Source: Micromonospora carbonacea (GTDB taxonomy: Bacteria > Actinomycetota > Actinomycetes > Mycobacteriales > Micromonosporaceae). From it: a DNA stretch of 64,000 nt. Below, piece by piece: positions 24,759-39,335 of the stretch. The position numbers and the translations under genes were made by a program. Position 1 is the stretch's first letter; each line of letters begins with the position of its first letter. The stretch spans positions 7,050,501 to 7,114,500 of the forward strand of contig NZ_JACHMZ010000001.1 of NCBI RefSeq assembly GCF_014205165.1. The letters are read 5' to 3'. The notes beneath the pieces are model-generated. The model had not been told where the DNA came from, searched no databases, and was given only the letters and a program-made list of their open reading frames with translations.

Positions 24759-24798
24759 GACGCCGGGGCGACCGCTTTACGCGGCGCGCCCCGGCGTC
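24759..24798 (-). terminator. Hairpin after the DUF3566 gene
   Basis: Twelve-base perfect arms GACGCCGGGGCG (24759-24770) and CGCCCCGGCGTC (24787-24798) directly beyond the minus-strand stop at 24807. Likely end of the gyrB-gyrA-DUF3566 transcript. Confidence 0.75.
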
Positions 24799-24806
24799 GG
24801 ACGCGG

Positions 24807-25718
24807 TCAGTCCCGCTCGGCGAGCGTCAGCTCGATCCCGCCGACCAGGTCGGCGCAGACGTTGTAGACGAACGCGCCGAGAGTCGCCAGCGCGGTGAAC
24901 AACACGACGTTGACCAGGCCGATCAGGGCGGAACTCAGGATCACGCCCTTGGCGGTGATCTGGAAGGTGCTGCTGCCCTGCCCGCCGGCGGCCACCAGGT
25001 CGGTCAGGCTGTCGTTGACGCTCTGGAACACGCCCATCGCGTCGAGCGCCAGGTAGAGCACCGACGTGGCCACGACCACCACGATGAACAGCACGACGGA
25101 GACGGCGAACGCGAACTTCATCACGGACCACGGGTCGATCCGCTTGAGGTTCAGCCGGGCCCGGCGGGGCCCGCGCGACGCGGCCGAGCTGACCGACGTA
25201 CGCGCCGCGCGCACCGCGTCACCCACGCGGGCGGCCCCGACGGCCGACGCGCCGGCCACCCCCGGCGGCAGCCCGCCCCCGGTGGCGGGACGACCGAGGC
25301 CGGCCGGCCGAGCGCCGTCCGGCTGCGGCTTCGTGGCGCCGCCCCCGATGCGCGGCAGGGTGCCCGTGACGGCGCTGCTGCCCGCCGCCGGCTGCCCGCC
25401 GCCGGTCCTGATCGGCTGGGTCGTCGCCGGGCGGGCCGCACTGCCCGCCGCCACGGCCGGAGCCGCCGCGGAGGTGGGCGCGTCGATGCCGGATGTCTCG
25501 GTCTTGTCGCTCGCCCCCGAATCGTCGCCGGGTGAGTCCGGCGGCGGCGCCATACCGGGCGCCCGGGTGAACTTCGGGGCAGGCGCGTCGGCGGGGACGG
25601 TTGCCCGGCCCACGGCCGCGCGGCCGGTCGCTGGTGCGCCGCCCTTCGCGGCGGCCTCCTCGTCGACCGGGTTGGCCGAGGTCCCCTTGTTCCCCGACTT
25701 CGCCTGTGTCTCCGTCAT
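24807..25718 (-). CDS. DUF3566 membrane protein
   Basis: A 303-residue protein starting three bases after the gyrA stop, so translationally linked to gyrA. Residues 1 to about 185 are a low-complexity Ala/Pro/Gly/Thr-rich cytosolic region. The C-terminal third is the DUF3566 domain with RIDPWSVMKFAFAVSVVLF opening the first helix and SALIGLVNVVLFTALATLGAF the second, ending in a short charged tail. DUF3566 proteins sit next to gyrA across actinobacteria; their role is not established. ATG 25718 is used; TTG 25721 directly before it is possible. Confidence 0.9.
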   Translation of the reverse strand: MTETQAKSGNKGTSANPVDEEAAAKGGAPATGRAAVGRATVPADAPAPKFTRAPGMAPPPDSPGDDSGASDKTETSGIDAPTSAAAPAVAAGSAARPATTQPIRTGGGQPAAGSSAVTGTLPRIGGGATKPQPDGARPAGLGRPATGGGLPPGVAGASAVGAARVGDAVRAARTSVSSAASRGPRRARLNLKRIDPWSVMKFAFAVSVVLFIVVVVATSVLYLALDAMGVFQSVNDSLTDLVAAGGQGSSTFQITAKGVILSSALIGLVNVVLFTALATLGAFVYNVCADLVGGIELTLAERD

Positions 25719-25721
25719 CAA

Positions 25722-28700
25722 CTAGTCCTGTTCGTCAGGCTCGTCGGCATTGCGAGCAATCGCCACGATAGTCACGCCGTCCGGGAGGTCCATCAGCTTG
25801 ACCCCCATTGTGTTCCGGTCACGCGTACGGCGTACAGGCTTCACCGGAGTCCGGATGACGCCACCGTTGCTCGTGATCGCGAACAGCTCGTCGTCCGGGT
25901 GGATCACCACAGCGCCGACCAGACCACCGCGGCGCTCGGTGATCTTCGCAGTCAGCACGCCCTTACCTCCCCGGCCCTGCACCGGGTATTCCTCGATCGG
26001 GGTACGTTTCGCGTATCCCCCGTTCGTGGCCACCAGAACGTCCAGCCCCTCGCGGACCACCTCCATGGCCAGCAGGACGTCGTCGTCGCTGAACCGCATG
26101 CCGATCACGCCCGACGTGGCCCGGCCCATCGGCCGCAGCGCCTCGTCCGTGGCGTTGAAGCGGATCGCCTGCGCGTTCTTCGACACCAGCAGCAGATCGT
26201 CGGACGGGGCGACGAGGGCAGCACCGACCAGCTCGTCCTCATCGCGCAGGTTGATCGCGATGACTCCGCCGGAACGGTTGGAGTCGAACTCCTCGAGCCG
26301 CGTCTTCTTCACCAGGCCGTTCTTCGTGGCCAGTACCAGGTAGGGGGCCACCTGGTAGTTCGGGATTTCGATGATCTGCGCGATCTGCTCGTCCGCTTGG
26401 AACGCGAGCAGATTGGCCACGTGTTGGCCCTTGGCTACCCTACTGGCTTCCGGAAGCTCGTACGCCTTGGCCCGGTACACCCGGCCCTTGTTCGTGAAGA
26501 ACAGGATCCAGTCGTGCGTCGAGCACACGAAGAAGTGGCTGACGATGTCGTCCTGCCGCAGCGTGGCCCCGCTGACGCCCTTGCCGCCGCGCCGCTGCGA
26601 GCGGTACAGGTCGACCTTCGTCCGCTTCGCGTATCCCGTCCGGGTGATCGTGACCACCACGTCCTCGCGGGCGATCAGGTCCTCCATCGAGACCTCGCCG
26701 TCGAACGGCACGATCTTCGTACGCCGCTCGTCGCCCCACTTCGCGACGATCTCGCCCAGCTCCTCCGAGACGATCCGCCGCTGCCGCTCCGGCTTGGCCA
26801 GGATGTCCTTCAGGTCGGCGATCTCCAGCTCCAGCTTCGCCAGGTCGTCGAGGATCCGCTGCCGCTCCAGGGCCGCCAGCCGGCGCAGCTGCATGTCCAG
26901 GATCGCGGTCGCCTGGATCTCGTCGATCTCCAGCAGCCGGATCAGGCCCTGCCGGGCGTCCTCCACCGTCGGCGACCGCCGGATCAGAGCGATCACCTCG
27001 TCCAGGGCGTCCAGCGCCTTGCTCAGACCGCGCAGGATGTGCGCCCGCTCCTCGGCCTTGCGCAGCCGGAACGCCGTCCGCCGCCGGATCACCTCGATCT
27101 GGTGCTCGACGTAGTAGCGCAGGAACTGGGCCAGGTTGAGCGTGCGCGGCACCCCGTCGACCAGCGCCAGCATGTTCGCGCCGAACGTCTCCTGGAGTTG
27201 GGTGTGCTTGTAGAGGTTGTTCAGCACCACCTTCGCGACCGCGTCGCGCTTGAGCACGAGCACGATCCGCATGCCCGTACGCCCGGAGGACTCGTCCCGG
27301 ATGTCGGCGATGCCGGCGAGCTTGCCCTCCTTGATCAGCTCGGCGATCCGCTCGGCCAGGTTGTCCGGGTTCACCTGGTAGGGCAGCTCGCTGACCACCA
27401 GCGCCGGGCGGCCCCGCTTGTCCTCCTCGACCTCCACCACGGCCCGCATCCGGATCGACCCGCGACCCGTGCGGTACGCGTCCTGGATCGCCTGGGTGCC
27501 CACGATCAGACCGTGGGTGGGGAAGTCCGGGCCCTTGACGATCTCGATGAGCGCGTCGAGGGTCGTCGCCTCGTCGACGTCCGGGTTCTCCAGGCACCAC
27601 TGCACCGCCGCGCCGATCTCGCGCAGGTTGTGCGGCGGGATCTTCGTGGCCATGCCGACCGCGATGCCCTCGGAGCCGTTGATCAGCAGGTTCGGGATCC
27701 GCGACGGCAGGATGGTGGGCTCCTTGGCCCGGCCGTCGTAGTTGTCCTGGAGGTCGACGGTGTCCTCGTCGATGTCCCGCAGCATCTCCATCGCCAGCGG
27801 GTCGAGCTTGCACTCGGTGTTGTGGCTGACGAAACCGTCGGAGACGAACGAGTGGTCGTCCGTGTCCACCCGGATGCTGTAGACCGGCTGCACCCCGGCG
27901 TCCGTGACGCTGGCCACCTCGGCGTAGTAGAACCGGCCGTCGACCAGCGGCTCGACCACGTCGAGCACCTCGCGCTCGGTGATCCGGGCCACGATCTCGT
28001 CGCGGTCCCGCTCCCAGCGCTCGATCCGGTCCACGTTGTGCCGGCGCAGCCAGTCCCGCTCGGTCCACCGGGTGGCGCCGTGCTCGCGGACGAAGTCGCC
28101 GACCAGCGGCACGTGGTCGCCGGAGAGGGCGGTGCTGCTCGCCGGCACCTGGGCCAGCTCCGACTCCAGCTTGGCCTGCTTGCGGCCGAGGAAGCCGACC
28201 TGCTGGGCGAAGATCCGGGCGTCGCGGCGGTTGGTCACCACGACCTTGATCTCGCCGTTGTCGTACCGGCACTGCCGGCTGATGACACCGAACTCCAGCA
28301 GTAGCTGCTGCACCTCACGGGCCAGCCGCTCGCTGCGGGTCGAGTACGAGACCTGGATGGTGTTGCGGGGCAGCAGCGAGGACGAGCCGTCCCCCTCGAA
28401 GAGCGCCTGGAGGAAGGCCCGCTTGATCGCGGCCGGCCCCCGCCAGACGAACTCCGGCACGAACTTCGCCGCACTCCGCGCCCCGACCAGCTCGCCGAGG
28501 ACACTCTCCCGCAGCGCGGAGAGGTTCTGGACATCGAGCTCGTGCAGCAGGCTGCCGGAGGCGATGGTGCGCTGGCTGACGTAGCGCGGGCCGCCGACGG
28601 CGAGGTCGTAGGCCGCGAGGACCCGGACGAAGAACTCGCGGTCGGTGTTGTTGAAGCCGGCCCGGCCCTCGGACACCCAGCCCTCGCTGACGAACGCGCC

Positions 28701-29504
28701 GGCGAGGACGGCCGCCTCGACGTGCTCCAGCATCGGGTAGCCGATCTCGTCCGGCACCGTCCGCTGGATGACCACCCGGTCGCCGGGGCCGATCTCGGCG
28801 AGCAGCTTCCACAGCAGGGTCGGCACGCCGGCCACGTCGACCAGGCAGAGGACCGGGTGGTTGTGGGTGCCGGTCAGCTCGTACCCCTCGCGGGTGCGCA
28901 GCCGCAGCGTCGGGTGCTCGCCGGAGTGGAAGAACTTGGAGGCCCGCACCAGGTCGCCGTTGCGGTCGCGGACCTTCAGCTCGATGTCGGTCTCGCTGCT
29001 CGGCGCGGCGTCGGGAACGATGTCACCGATCCGGACCGCACCATCGGCGGTACGAATACGAACATTTGCGGTTACACAATATCTCATGGCCGCAGCCGGG
29101 TCGTTTCCGGGCGAACCGAAGTTGCCGTTGCCGTCGACCAGCGGGTAGCGCAGCGACCAGGGCTGCGCCATCCGGACGAGCGCGTCGTAGATCGCCGAGT
29201 CGCCGTGCGGGTGGAACTGGCCCATCACGTCGCCGACGACCCGGGAGCACTTCACGTAGCCGCGGTCCGGCCGGTAGCCGGAGTCGAACATGGCGTAGAG
29301 GATCTTGCGGTGGACCGGCTTGAGCCCGTCCCGGACGTCCGGCAGCGCCCGCCCGACGATGACGCTCATGGCGTAGTCGAGGTAGGAGCGCTGCATCTCC
29401 ACCTCAAGGCCGACCGGCTCGATCCGGTCGTGCGCCACGACTGCGGCGGCGGGGGTCTCGGGGACCTCGGGCTCGCTCGGGGTGGACTCGGGGGAATCGG
29501 TCAC
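25722..29504 (-). CDS. gyrA: DNA gyrase subunit A with in-frame intein
   Basis: Breakage-reunion subunit of gyrase. The 1260-residue precursor holds a 420-residue intein (residues 143-562); the spliced protein would be 840 residues, a normal actinobacterial length. Catalytic Tyr142 is the last residue before the intein (AAMRY, then TECKL after splicing). The quinolone-resistance region [10 protein letters not shown] carries Ser103 and Asp107, the susceptible-type residues. The GyrA box QRRGGKG is present in the C-terminal DNA-wrapping domain. The start is GTG 29504 preceded by AAGGG. DnaA-box-like sequences lie in the gap to gyrB. Arg141 and Tyr142 use AGA and TAT codons, unusual here. Confidence 0.97.
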   Translation of the reverse strand: MTDSPESTPSEPEVPETPAAAVVAHDRIEPVGLEVEMQRSYLDYAMSVIVGRALPDVRDGLKPVHRKILYAMFDSGYRPDRGYVKCSRVVGDVMGQFHPHGDSAIYDALVRMAQPWSLRYPLVDGNGNFGSPGNDPAAAMRYCVTANVRIRTADGAVRIGDIVPDAAPSSETDIELKVRDRNGDLVRASKFFHSGEHPTLRLRTREGYELTGTHNHPVLCLVDVAGVPTLLWKLLAEIGPGDRVVIQRTVPDEIGYPMLEHVEAAVLAGAFVSEGWVSEGRAGFNNTDREFFVRVLAAYDLAVGGPRYVSQRTIASGSLLHELDVQNLSALRESVLGELVGARSAAKFVPEFVWRGPAAIKRAFLQALFEGDGSSSLLPRNTIQVSYSTRSERLAREVQQLLLEFGVISRQCRYDNGEIKVVVTNRRDARIFAQQVGFLGRKQAKLESELAQVPASSTALSGDHVPLVGDFVREHGATRWTERDWLRRHNVDRIERWERDRDEIVARITEREVLDVVEPLVDGRFYYAEVASVTDAGVQPVYSIRVDTDDHSFVSDGFVSHNTECKLDPLAMEMLRDIDEDTVDLQDNYDGRAKEPTILPSRIPNLLINGSEGIAVGMATKIPPHNLREIGAAVQWCLENPDVDEATTLDALIEIVKGPDFPTHGLIVGTQAIQDAYRTGRGSIRMRAVVEVEEDKRGRPALVVSELPYQVNPDNLAERIAELIKEGKLAGIADIRDESSGRTGMRIVLVLKRDAVAKVVLNNLYKHTQLQETFGANMLALVDGVPRTLNLAQFLRYYVEHQIEVIRRRTAFRLRKAEERAHILRGLSKALDALDEVIALIRRSPTVEDARQGLIRLLEIDEIQATAILDMQLRRLAALERQRILDDLAKLELEIADLKDILAKPERQRRIVSEELGEIVAKWGDERRTKIVPFDGEVSMEDLIAREDVVVTITRTGYAKRTKVDLYRSQRRGGKGVSGATLRQDDIVSHFFVCSTHDWILFFTNKGRVYRAKAYELPEASRVAKGQHVANLLAFQADEQIAQIIEIPNYQVAPYLVLATKNGLVKKTRLEEFDSNRSGGVIAINLRDEDELVGAALVAPSDDLLLVSKNAQAIRFNATDEALRPMGRATSGVIGMRFSDDDVLLAMEVVREGLDVLVATNGGYAKRTPIEEYPVQGRGGKGVLTAKITERRGGLVGAVVIHPDDELFAITSNGGVIRTPVKPVRRTRDRNTMGVKLMDLPDGVTIVAIARNADEPDEQD
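27819..29078 (-). other. GyrA intein with LAGLIDADG homing endonuclease
   Basis: 420 residues from Cys1 (TGT at 29076-29078) to the terminal His-Asn (Asn at 27819-27821); the +1 extein residue is Thr. Splicing blocks: block [22 protein letters not shown], trimmed here to its first 20 or so residues; block B GTHNHPVL with the conserved His; C-terminal block [15 protein letters not shown] and FVSHN. Between them lie two dodecapeptide-type motifs, [12 protein letters not shown] and [14 protein letters not shown], of a LAGLIDADG endonuclease. Insertion right after the catalytic Tyr is the same site as in mycobacterial GyrA inteins. Key splicing residues appear intact. Confidence 0.96.
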
Positions 29505-29540
29505 TGTTAACCCTTATCAGAATCAGAGTCGGTTTCGTGC

Positions 29541-29592
29541 TGTGGATAACCGCTGTGGAAACCGGCCGAGCTGTGGATAACTCTGTGGATCG
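29541..29592. promoter_or_regulatory. DnaA boxes between gyrB and gyrA
   Basis: Two perfect boxes TGTGGATAA (29541-29549 and 29572-29580) and a degenerate TGTGGATCG (29584-29592) occupy the 129-base gyrB-gyrA gap. They could let DnaA modulate gyrA transcription or read-through from gyrB. Confidence 0.7.
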
Positions 29593-29633
29593 GCGGGCCG
29601 CCGGTGGACGGCCGGGCGGGCCCGCCGGCTCCG

Positions 29634-33362
<3,729 letters not shown>

Positions 33363-33373
<11 letters not shown>

Positions 33374-34496
33374 GGCGCACCTCCCCCTCCCCGACCGAGT
33401 AGCGGACGCCGTGCAGGCCGGCCGGCACGTCGTCGTCGACGGCGCAGGTCACCAGCAGTTGGCTCGCCCCGCCGACCAGCCCCGCCAGCCGCTCGCGGCG
33501 GCCCGCGTCGAGCTCGGCGAAGACGTCGTCGAGCACCAGCACGGGCTCGATGCCGTCGGAGCGGAGCAGGTCGTATCCGGCCAGTCGCAGGGCCAGGGCG
33601 AACGACCAGGACTCGCCGTGGCTGGCGTACCCCTTGGCGGGCAGCGGGCCGAGGGTGAGGGCCAGGTCGTCGCGGTGCGGGCCGACGAGCGTGGTGCCGC
33701 GCTCCACCTCGGCGGACCGGGACTCGGCCAGCGCCGCGAGCAGCGCCTCGGCCAGCGCCGCCCGGTCCGCCACCGGGTCGGCCAGCTCCACCGACGGCCG
33801 GTACGCGATCCCCGCCGCGCCCTTGCCGGCGGCGACCGCGTCGTAGGCCTTGGTGACGTGCGGGCCGAGCGCGGCGACGAGTTCCAGCCTGCCGGCGAGC
33901 AGTTCGGCACCGTGCCGGGCGAGGTGGGTGTCCCAGACGGCGAGGGTGGACAGGTCGCCGCCGCGCGACCCGCCGGTCTTCCGGGCCAGGTACGCGGTCC
34001 GCAGCAGCGCGTTGCGCTGCTTGACGACCCGTTCGTAGTCGGCGCGCACCCCGGCGTACCGGGGTTGGCGGCTGACCAGCAGGTCGTCGAGGTAGCGGCG
34101 GCGTTCTCCCGGGTCGCCACGGACGAGTTCCAGGTCCTCCGGGGCGAACAGCACCAGGCGCAGCGCGCCGAGGACGTCGCGGGCCCGCCGGGCCTGTGAA
34201 CGGCCCAACCGCGCCCGGTTGGCCTTGCCGGGGACGATCTCCAGCTCGACCAGCAGCTCCCGCCCGTCGTGCGCCACCGCGCAGCGGATCACGGCCGAGG
34301 TGGCCCCCAGCCGGACCAGCGGGGCGTCCGTGGCGACCCGGTGCGAGCCCAGGGTCGCCACGTAGCCGAGCGCCTCGACGAGGTTGGTCTTGCCGGTGCC
34401 GTTGGCGCCGACCAGCACGTTGGGGCCGGGTTCGAGGTCGACGGCGACCCGCTCGTAGGAGCGGAAGTCGACCAGTTCGAGCCGGCGGACGTACAC
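33363..34496 (-). CDS. recF: DNA replication and repair protein RecF
   Basis: SMC-like ATPase of the RecFOR gap-repair pathway, 377 residues. Walker [15 protein letters not shown] follows LEPGPNVLV; the signature region is [20 protein letters not shown] and Walker [14 protein letters not shown]. The start is GTG 34496 ([14 protein letters not shown]), 16 bases after the gnd stop. In the canonical order dnaA-dnaN-gnd-recF-dciA-gyrB-gyrA. Confidence 0.96.
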
Positions 34497-34512
34497 GGGT
34501 GGTGGACGCCGC

Positions 34513-35385
34513 TCAGCGCTTGTGGACGGCGTGGCCGCCGAACTGCTGGCGCAGGGCGGCGACCGCCTTCATGGCGGGGGAGTCCTCCTGCCGGGAGGTG
34601 AACCGGGCGAACAGCGAGGCGGCGATGACGTTCAGCGGCACGGCCAGGCGGATGGCCTCGTCGACCGTCCACCGGCCCTCGCCGGTGTCCTCCGTGTAGC
34701 CGCTGAGGTCGGACAGGTCCGGGTCCTCGTCGAGGGCCCGGTCGAGCAGGTCGAGCAGCCAGGACTGGACGACGGTGCCCTCGCGCCAGGACTTGAACAC
34801 GCCCGGCACGTTGGTGACCAGCTCGGACTTGGTCAGCAGCTCGTAGCCCTCGGCGTAGGCGTGCATGAGGCCGTACTCGATGCCGTTGTGCACCATCTTG
34901 GCGTAGTGGCCGGCGCCGACGGGGCCGGCGTGCACGAAGCCGTGCTCGCCGGCCGGCTTGAGCGCCTCGAAGATCGGCATCAGCCGGTGGACGTGCTCCT
35001 GCGCGCCGCCGACCATCAGGGCGTAGCCGTTCTCCTTGCCCCAGACCCCGCCGGAGACGCCGACGTCGAGGTAACCGATGCCGCGGGTGGCGAGGCGCTC
35101 GGCCCGGGGGGCGTCGTCGCTGAACCGGGAGTTGCCGCCGTCGATGATGAGGTCGCCGTCGCCGAGGTGCTCGGCGACGGCGTCGATGGTGGTGTCGGTG
35201 ACGCCGGCGGGGACCATCACCCAGACGGCCCGGGGGCCGTCGAGCTTCTCGGCCAGCTCGGCCAGGCTCGTGACGTCGCTGCGGTCGGCGTTGCGGTCGT
35301 AGCCGACCACCTCGTGACCGGCGGCGCGCAGCCGCTCGCGCATGTTGCCGCCCATGCGGCCGAGTCCTACGAGGCCGAGCTGCAT
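34513..35385 (-). CDS. gnd: 6-phosphogluconate dehydrogenase, short decarboxylating form
   Basis: Oxidises 6-phosphogluconate to ribulose-5-phosphate in the pentose phosphate pathway. It is 290 residues, the short NAD-type class common near actinobacterial oriC, not the 470-residue NADP form. Rossmann motif [12 protein letters not shown] at the N-terminus; substrate-binding [21 protein letters not shown]; catalytic-Lys helix [23 protein letters not shown] 35385. It is inserted between dnaN and recF, as in Streptomyces and Micromonospora. Confidence 0.94.
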   Translation of the reverse strand: MQLGLVGLGRMGGNMRERLRAAGHEVVGYDRNADRSDVTSLAELAEKLDGPRAVWVMVPAGVTDTTIDAVAEHLGDGDLIIDGGNSRFSDDAPRAERLATRGIGYLDVGVSGGVWGKENGYALMVGGAQEHVHRLMPIFEALKPAGEHGFVHAGPVGAGHYAKMVHNGIEYGLMHAYAEGYELLTKSELVTNVPGVFKSWREGTVVQSWLLDLLDRALDEDPDLSDLSGYTEDTGEGRWTVDEAIRLAVPLNVIAASLFARFTSRQEDSPAMKAVAALRQQFGGHAVHKR

Positions 35386-35425
35386 GTGTTCCTACCTCCG
35401 CTGCGTCCGGGTCGGGTGTGCGCGA

Positions 35426-36559
35426 TCAGCGGGAGACGCGGATCGGCATGATGAGGTACCGGTACCCGGGGATGACCTCGCCATCCTCGCCTGCGGGGGA
35501 AATCACCGCCGGCTTGAAGGCGTCGACGAACGCGAGCTGCGCGAACTGGGCTCCCAGGTTGGCGAGCCCGTCGATGAGGTACTGCGGATTGAAGCCGATG
35601 GTCAGCGGGTCGCCGGTGAAGGTGGCCTCCATGGCCTCGCTGGCCCGCGCCTCCTCGGTGCCGCCCGCCTCCACCACGAGGCCGTCGCTGCTGAAGCTGA
35701 GCAGCACGGGGGTGGTGCGCTCGGCGACCAGCGCCACCCGCTTGACGACCTCGATGAGGGTGCTCACGGCGAGGCGGGCCTCGGCGTTGTGGCTGGCGGG
35801 GAAGAGCGACCGCACCGGCGGGTAGTTCGCGCCGTCGAGCAGCCGGCTGGTGGTGCGCCGGGTGCCGCCGGAGAAGCCGATCATGCCCTCGCCGGCGGCC
35901 CCCTGGGAGAGGGCCATCGTCACGTGGCCGCCGAGCGGGCCGAGGGCCTTGGCGGTGTCGTGCAGGGTGCGCGCCGGCACCAGGGCGTTGACGCTCACGT
36001 CCGGGTCGTCCGGGTGCCACTCCATCTCGCGCAGGGCGAGGCGGTAGCGGTCGGTGGCGAGCATGGCCAGGTTGCCGCCGGAGAGCTCGATGCGGACGCC
36101 GGTCATCATCGGCAGCGTCTCGTCCCGACCGGCGGCGACGGCGACCTGGGCGACGGCGGCGGCGAACGCGGCCGCGTCGACCGTGCCGGTGCTCTCCGGC
36201 ATCTCGGGCAGGGCGGGATAGTCCTCCACCGGCATGGTGGGCAGGGTGAACCGGGCGCTGCCGCAGACCAGTTCGAGGTGCGCGCCGACCGCGGCGATGT
36301 CCACCGGCTTCGCCGGGAGCGCCTTGGTGATCTCGGCGAGCAGCCGGCCGGAGACCAGGGCGGCCCCGTCGGCGTCGCCCTGCACCTCGACGGTCACCTG
36401 GCTGGAGACCTCGTAGTCGAAGCCGGAGACCTGCAGGTTGCCGTCGGTCACCCGGAGCATCACGCCGGCCAGGACTGGCACGGACGGCCGGTTGGGCAGG
36501 CTCTTCGCGGTCCACGCCACGGCCTCGGCGAGCGCGTCGCGCTCCACTCGGAACTTCAT
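35426..36559 (-). CDS. dnaN: DNA polymerase III beta sliding clamp
   Basis: Ring-shaped processivity clamp, 377 residues in three similar domains. MKFRVERDALAEAVAWTAKSLP opens domain 1; FTLPTMPVEDYPALPEMPE and the C-terminal GYRYLIMPIRV (partner-binding groove end) are characteristic. ATG 36559 has GGAGG five bases upstream; a longer open frame into the origin region lacks similarity. gnd follows after about 40 bases. It is separated from dnaA by oriC. Confidence 0.97.
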   Translation of the reverse strand: MKFRVERDALAEAVAWTAKSLPNRPSVPVLAGVMLRVTDGNLQVSGFDYEVSSQVTVEVQGDADGAALVSGRLLAEITKALPAKPVDIAAVGAHLELVCGSARFTLPTMPVEDYPALPEMPESTGTVDAAAFAAAVAQVAVAAGRDETLPMMTGVRIELSGGNLAMLATDRYRLALREMEWHPDDPDVSVNALVPARTLHDTAKALGPLGGHVTMALSQGAAGEGMIGFSGGTRRTTSRLLDGANYPPVRSLFPASHNAEARLAVSTLIEVVKRVALVAERTTPVLLSFSSDGLVVEAGGTEEARASEAMEATFTGDPLTIGFNPQYLIDGLANLGAQFAQLAFVDAFKPAVISPAGEDGEVIPGYRYLIMPIRVSR

Positions 36560-37439
36560 CAATGCCTCCGCGTCGACGTCAGCGACAACTCTCTCATGCC
36601 GACCGCTGCCCACCGTCCCGCCCGACTGTGCGGGTTCCCATCGCACCTTAGGGCGCGCGGGCATCGGCTGTGCGCCCGACCCCGTGGATCGGGCCGGTGC
36701 CGGAGCGACCGTCTCCGGCCGTTCCGGCCCCATCCACAGGAAGTCCAACGGTGATGATTGGTTTTTGTTCTCTTAGAAGAACAAACTCATCGTCTTCGTA
36801 GCACCTGTGCAAACTGTGGAAAACCCGCGTCTGCGCAGGTCAGACACGTTATCCACCGGTGGTTAGCCTGTGGAGAACCCGGGGGGAAACCCGGCCGGTC
36901 GTCCACAGGCCCGCCGATCCACCGAGTTGTCCACCGCCGTCCACCGGTTATCCACCGGTTATCCACCGACTTTCTCCCCAGTCCTGTGGACGGGCCGTAA
37001 CGGTCTTCACGTCGTTGTCCCCAGAACCTTCAACAGGAAGCCCACAGCCCTCCGCCCGCCTGTGGGCGACGGGCGTCGTCGTCCACAGCCGTCCACAGGC
37101 GTCCACAGGACCGTCCCCAGGGTTTGTCCACAGCCTGTGGGTAACCGAGGTCGGACCGTGCGTAGTTTTCCACCGCCGGTGGACAACCGGCTGTGGACAG
37201 CGTGTGGAAACTGTGGACGGGCATGCGCCGATCCTGGGGCCTGAACCGGGTCGAGGGTCAACACGAGGCGTCCCGGCACGCCTGTGGACGACGGCTCCGG
37301 GGGTGGGAAGTGACCGGCGTCACGGCGATCCGGGTGGTCGGGCGCGGGGGTCGACGCCGCCCCGGAATGCGAGAACGCCCGGCCGTGGTCGGCCGGGCGT
37401 CGGTCGCCGCTGCGGGCGAGGGCGTGGTGGGCGTACGCC
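36560..37439. other. Chromosomal replication origin (oriC)
   Basis: 880 bases between dnaN and dnaA crowded with DnaA boxes. TTATCCACC at 36849, 36948 and 36959; TTGTCCACC at 36927; a perfect TTGTCCACA at 37124-37132; the reverse form GGTGGACAA at 37178-37186; and many one-off GTCCACAG/CTGTGGAC copies from 36985 to 37220. An AT-rich patch at 36751-36795 (GTGATGATTGGTTTTTGTTC) with an 8-bp inverted repeat TTTGTTCT/AGAACAAA is a candidate unwinding element on the dnaN side. No gene is supported inside; open frames there only read through the boxes. Confidence 0.93.
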
Positions 37440-39335
37440 TCAGGTGGTCTGCTTGATCCGGTTGGTCAGCTCGGCGATCTGGTTGTAGAGCGAGCGGCGC
37501 TCCGCCATCTGCTGACGGATCTTGCGGTCGGCGTGCATGACGGTCGTGTGGTCCCGACCGCCGAACGCCTGCCCGATCCGGGGCAGCGACAGGTCGGTCA
37601 GCTCCCGGCACAGGTACATGGCGACCTGGCGGGCGTTGACCAGCACCCGGGAGCGGGAGTGGCCGCGCAGGTCCTCCAGGCTGACCCCGAAGTAGTCGGC
37701 GGTGGAGACCATGATCTGGTCGGCGGTGATCTCGGGGCCGGCGCCGTCGGGGATGAAGTCCCGCAGCACCTCCTCGGCCAGCGACAGCTCGACGGTGGAC
37801 CGGGTGAGGCTGGCGAACGCGGTGACCCGGATCAGCGCCCCCTCCAGCTCCCGGATCGAGTTCGACACCCGGGACGCGATGAACTCCAGCACGTCCGGCG
37901 GCGCGTAGAGCCGCTCCTGGGCCGCCTTCTTCTGCAGGATCGCGATCCGGGTCTCCAGGTCGGGCGGCTGGATGTCGGCCAGCAGCCCCCACTCGAACCG
38001 GGTGCGCAGCCGGTCCTCCAGCGTCGCGAGCTGCTTCGGCGAGCGGTCGGAGGTGACGACGATCTGCTTGTTGGCGTTGTGCAGCGTGTTGAAGGTGTGG
38101 AAGAACTCCTCCTGGGTCCGCTCGCGGTTCTCCAGGAACTGGATGTCGTCGATCAGCAGGATGTCGACGTCGCGGTAGCGGCGCTGGAACGCGCTCGTCT
38201 TGTCGTCGCGGACCGAGTTGATGAAGTCGTTGGTGAACTCCTCGGTCGAGACGTACCGGACCGAGCGGGCGTTGCCGAGCGTCGTGGCGTAGTGGCCGAT
38301 GGCGTGCAGCAGGTGTGTCTTGCCCAGCCCCGAGCTGCCGTAGATGAACAGCGGGTTGTACGCCTTCGCCGGCGACTCGGCGACCGCGACGGACGCGGCG
38401 TGCGCGAACCGGTTGGACGAGCCGATGACGAACGTCTCGAACATGTACTTCGGGTTGAGCCGGTTCCCCCCGGTCTCCGCCCCGCCGGGCAGCCGCCGGT
38501 CGTCCCGGCCGCCCGGACGGTGATCCATGCCACTGCGACCCGGTCCGCTGTCGGTGCCGCCGTCGCGCGGCAGCCGCTGGGGCCCCGGCCCGGCGGCCGC
38601 CGGGTACCGCACGTCGTAGGGCCGGGCCCCGCCGCCGACGTCGAGCCGGGGCCGCTCCTCGAAGCCGCGGCGGTCGGCGCCGGGCAGCAGCGGTTCGGCG
38701 AAGGCGTCGCCGAACAGGGGCTCCTGGGCGTCGCGGGCGGCCGGGACGAGCCCGGGGCGGTGCCCCTCGTCGGCGGGGGCCGGCCCCGCCTGCCCGGGCT
38801 CCGCGTCCCCGGGCCCGGGATGCCCGGGGGCGTCGCCCTGACCCGGGCGGGGTGGCCGCGCGTGGTCGACGCCCGACTCGTCGTGACCGGGGTGGGCCGG
38901 GGCGGGAAAGCCGAGCGCCGGCCCACCCCGGCCCGCGCCGGGCTCGTCGTAGCCCCGGGGGTCGAACGCCGGCGGGACGGCGAAGCCGACGGACCCGTCG
39001 AGGGCGGGCTGTTCGCCCGGACCGCCGTCCGGGGCGCTGCGGTAGACCGTGCCGGCGGGGCGGCCCGAGGGGTCCTCGGCGACCCGGACGGTCACCGCCA
39101 CCTGGATCGGGCGGCCCAGCCGCCGGGTCAGCGCCTCGGTGATGGCCGGGCGCAGCCGGGACTCGATCACGTCGCGGGTGAAGGCGTCGGGCACGGAGAG
39201 CAGGGCGGTGTCCTCGACGATCGCGCGGAGCCGGGTGAGCCGCAGGTACGCGCGTTGCTGCGCGGAGATGATCTCGTCGGCGAGTTCGTCCGTGGTCGCC
39301 GTCCACACCGCGGCTAGGTCGGTCGTACCGGCCAC
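37440..39335 (-). CDS. dnaA: Chromosomal replication initiator DnaA
   Basis: Binds DnaA boxes and opens oriC. 631 residues, longer than the E. coli protein because domain II (about residues 95-310) is a Pro/Gly/Asp-rich linker, common in high-GC actinomycetes. Domain [21 protein letters not shown]. Domain [23 protein letters not shown] (Walker A), [11 protein letters not shown] (Walker B), [11 protein letters not shown] (sensor 1). Domain [16 protein letters not shown], the DnaA signature for box recognition. GTG 39335 ([15 protein letters not shown]) has GAGGGGGG about 12 bases upstream. A DnaA box just upstream suggests autoregulation. Confidence 0.97.
   Translation of the reverse strand: MAGTTDLAAVWTATTDELADEIISAQQRAYLRLTRLRAIVEDTALLSVPDAFTRDVIESRLRPAITEALTRRLGRPIQVAVTVRVAEDPSGRPAGTVYRSAPDGGPGEQPALDGSVGFAVPPAFDPRGYDEPGAGRGGPALGFPAPAHPGHDESGVDHARPPRPGQGDAPGHPGPGDAEPGQAGPAPADEGHRPGLVPAARDAQEPLFGDAFAEPLLPGADRRGFEERPRLDVGGGARPYDVRYPAAAGPGPQRLPRDGGTDSGPGRSGMDHRPGGRDDRRLPGGAETGGNRLNPKYMFETFVIGSSNRFAHAASVAVAESPAKAYNPLFIYGSSGLGKTHLLHAIGHYATTLGNARSVRYVSTEEFTNDFINSVRDDKTSAFQRRYRDVDILLIDDIQFLENRERTQEEFFHTFNTLHNANKQIVVTSDRSPKQLATLEDRLRTRFEWGLLADIQPPDLETRIAILQKKAAQERLYAPPDVLEFIASRVSNSIRELEGALIRVTAFASLTRSTVELSLAEEVLRDFIPDGAGPEITADQIMVSTADYFGVSLEDLRGHSRSRVLVNARQVAMYLCRELTDLSLPRIGQAFGGRDHTTVMHADRKIRQQMAERRSLYNQIAELTNRIKQTT

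Noticed and set aside
36560..37439. Short proteins encoded in the origin
   Set aside because: The frames consist of translated DnaA boxes and have no family similarity.
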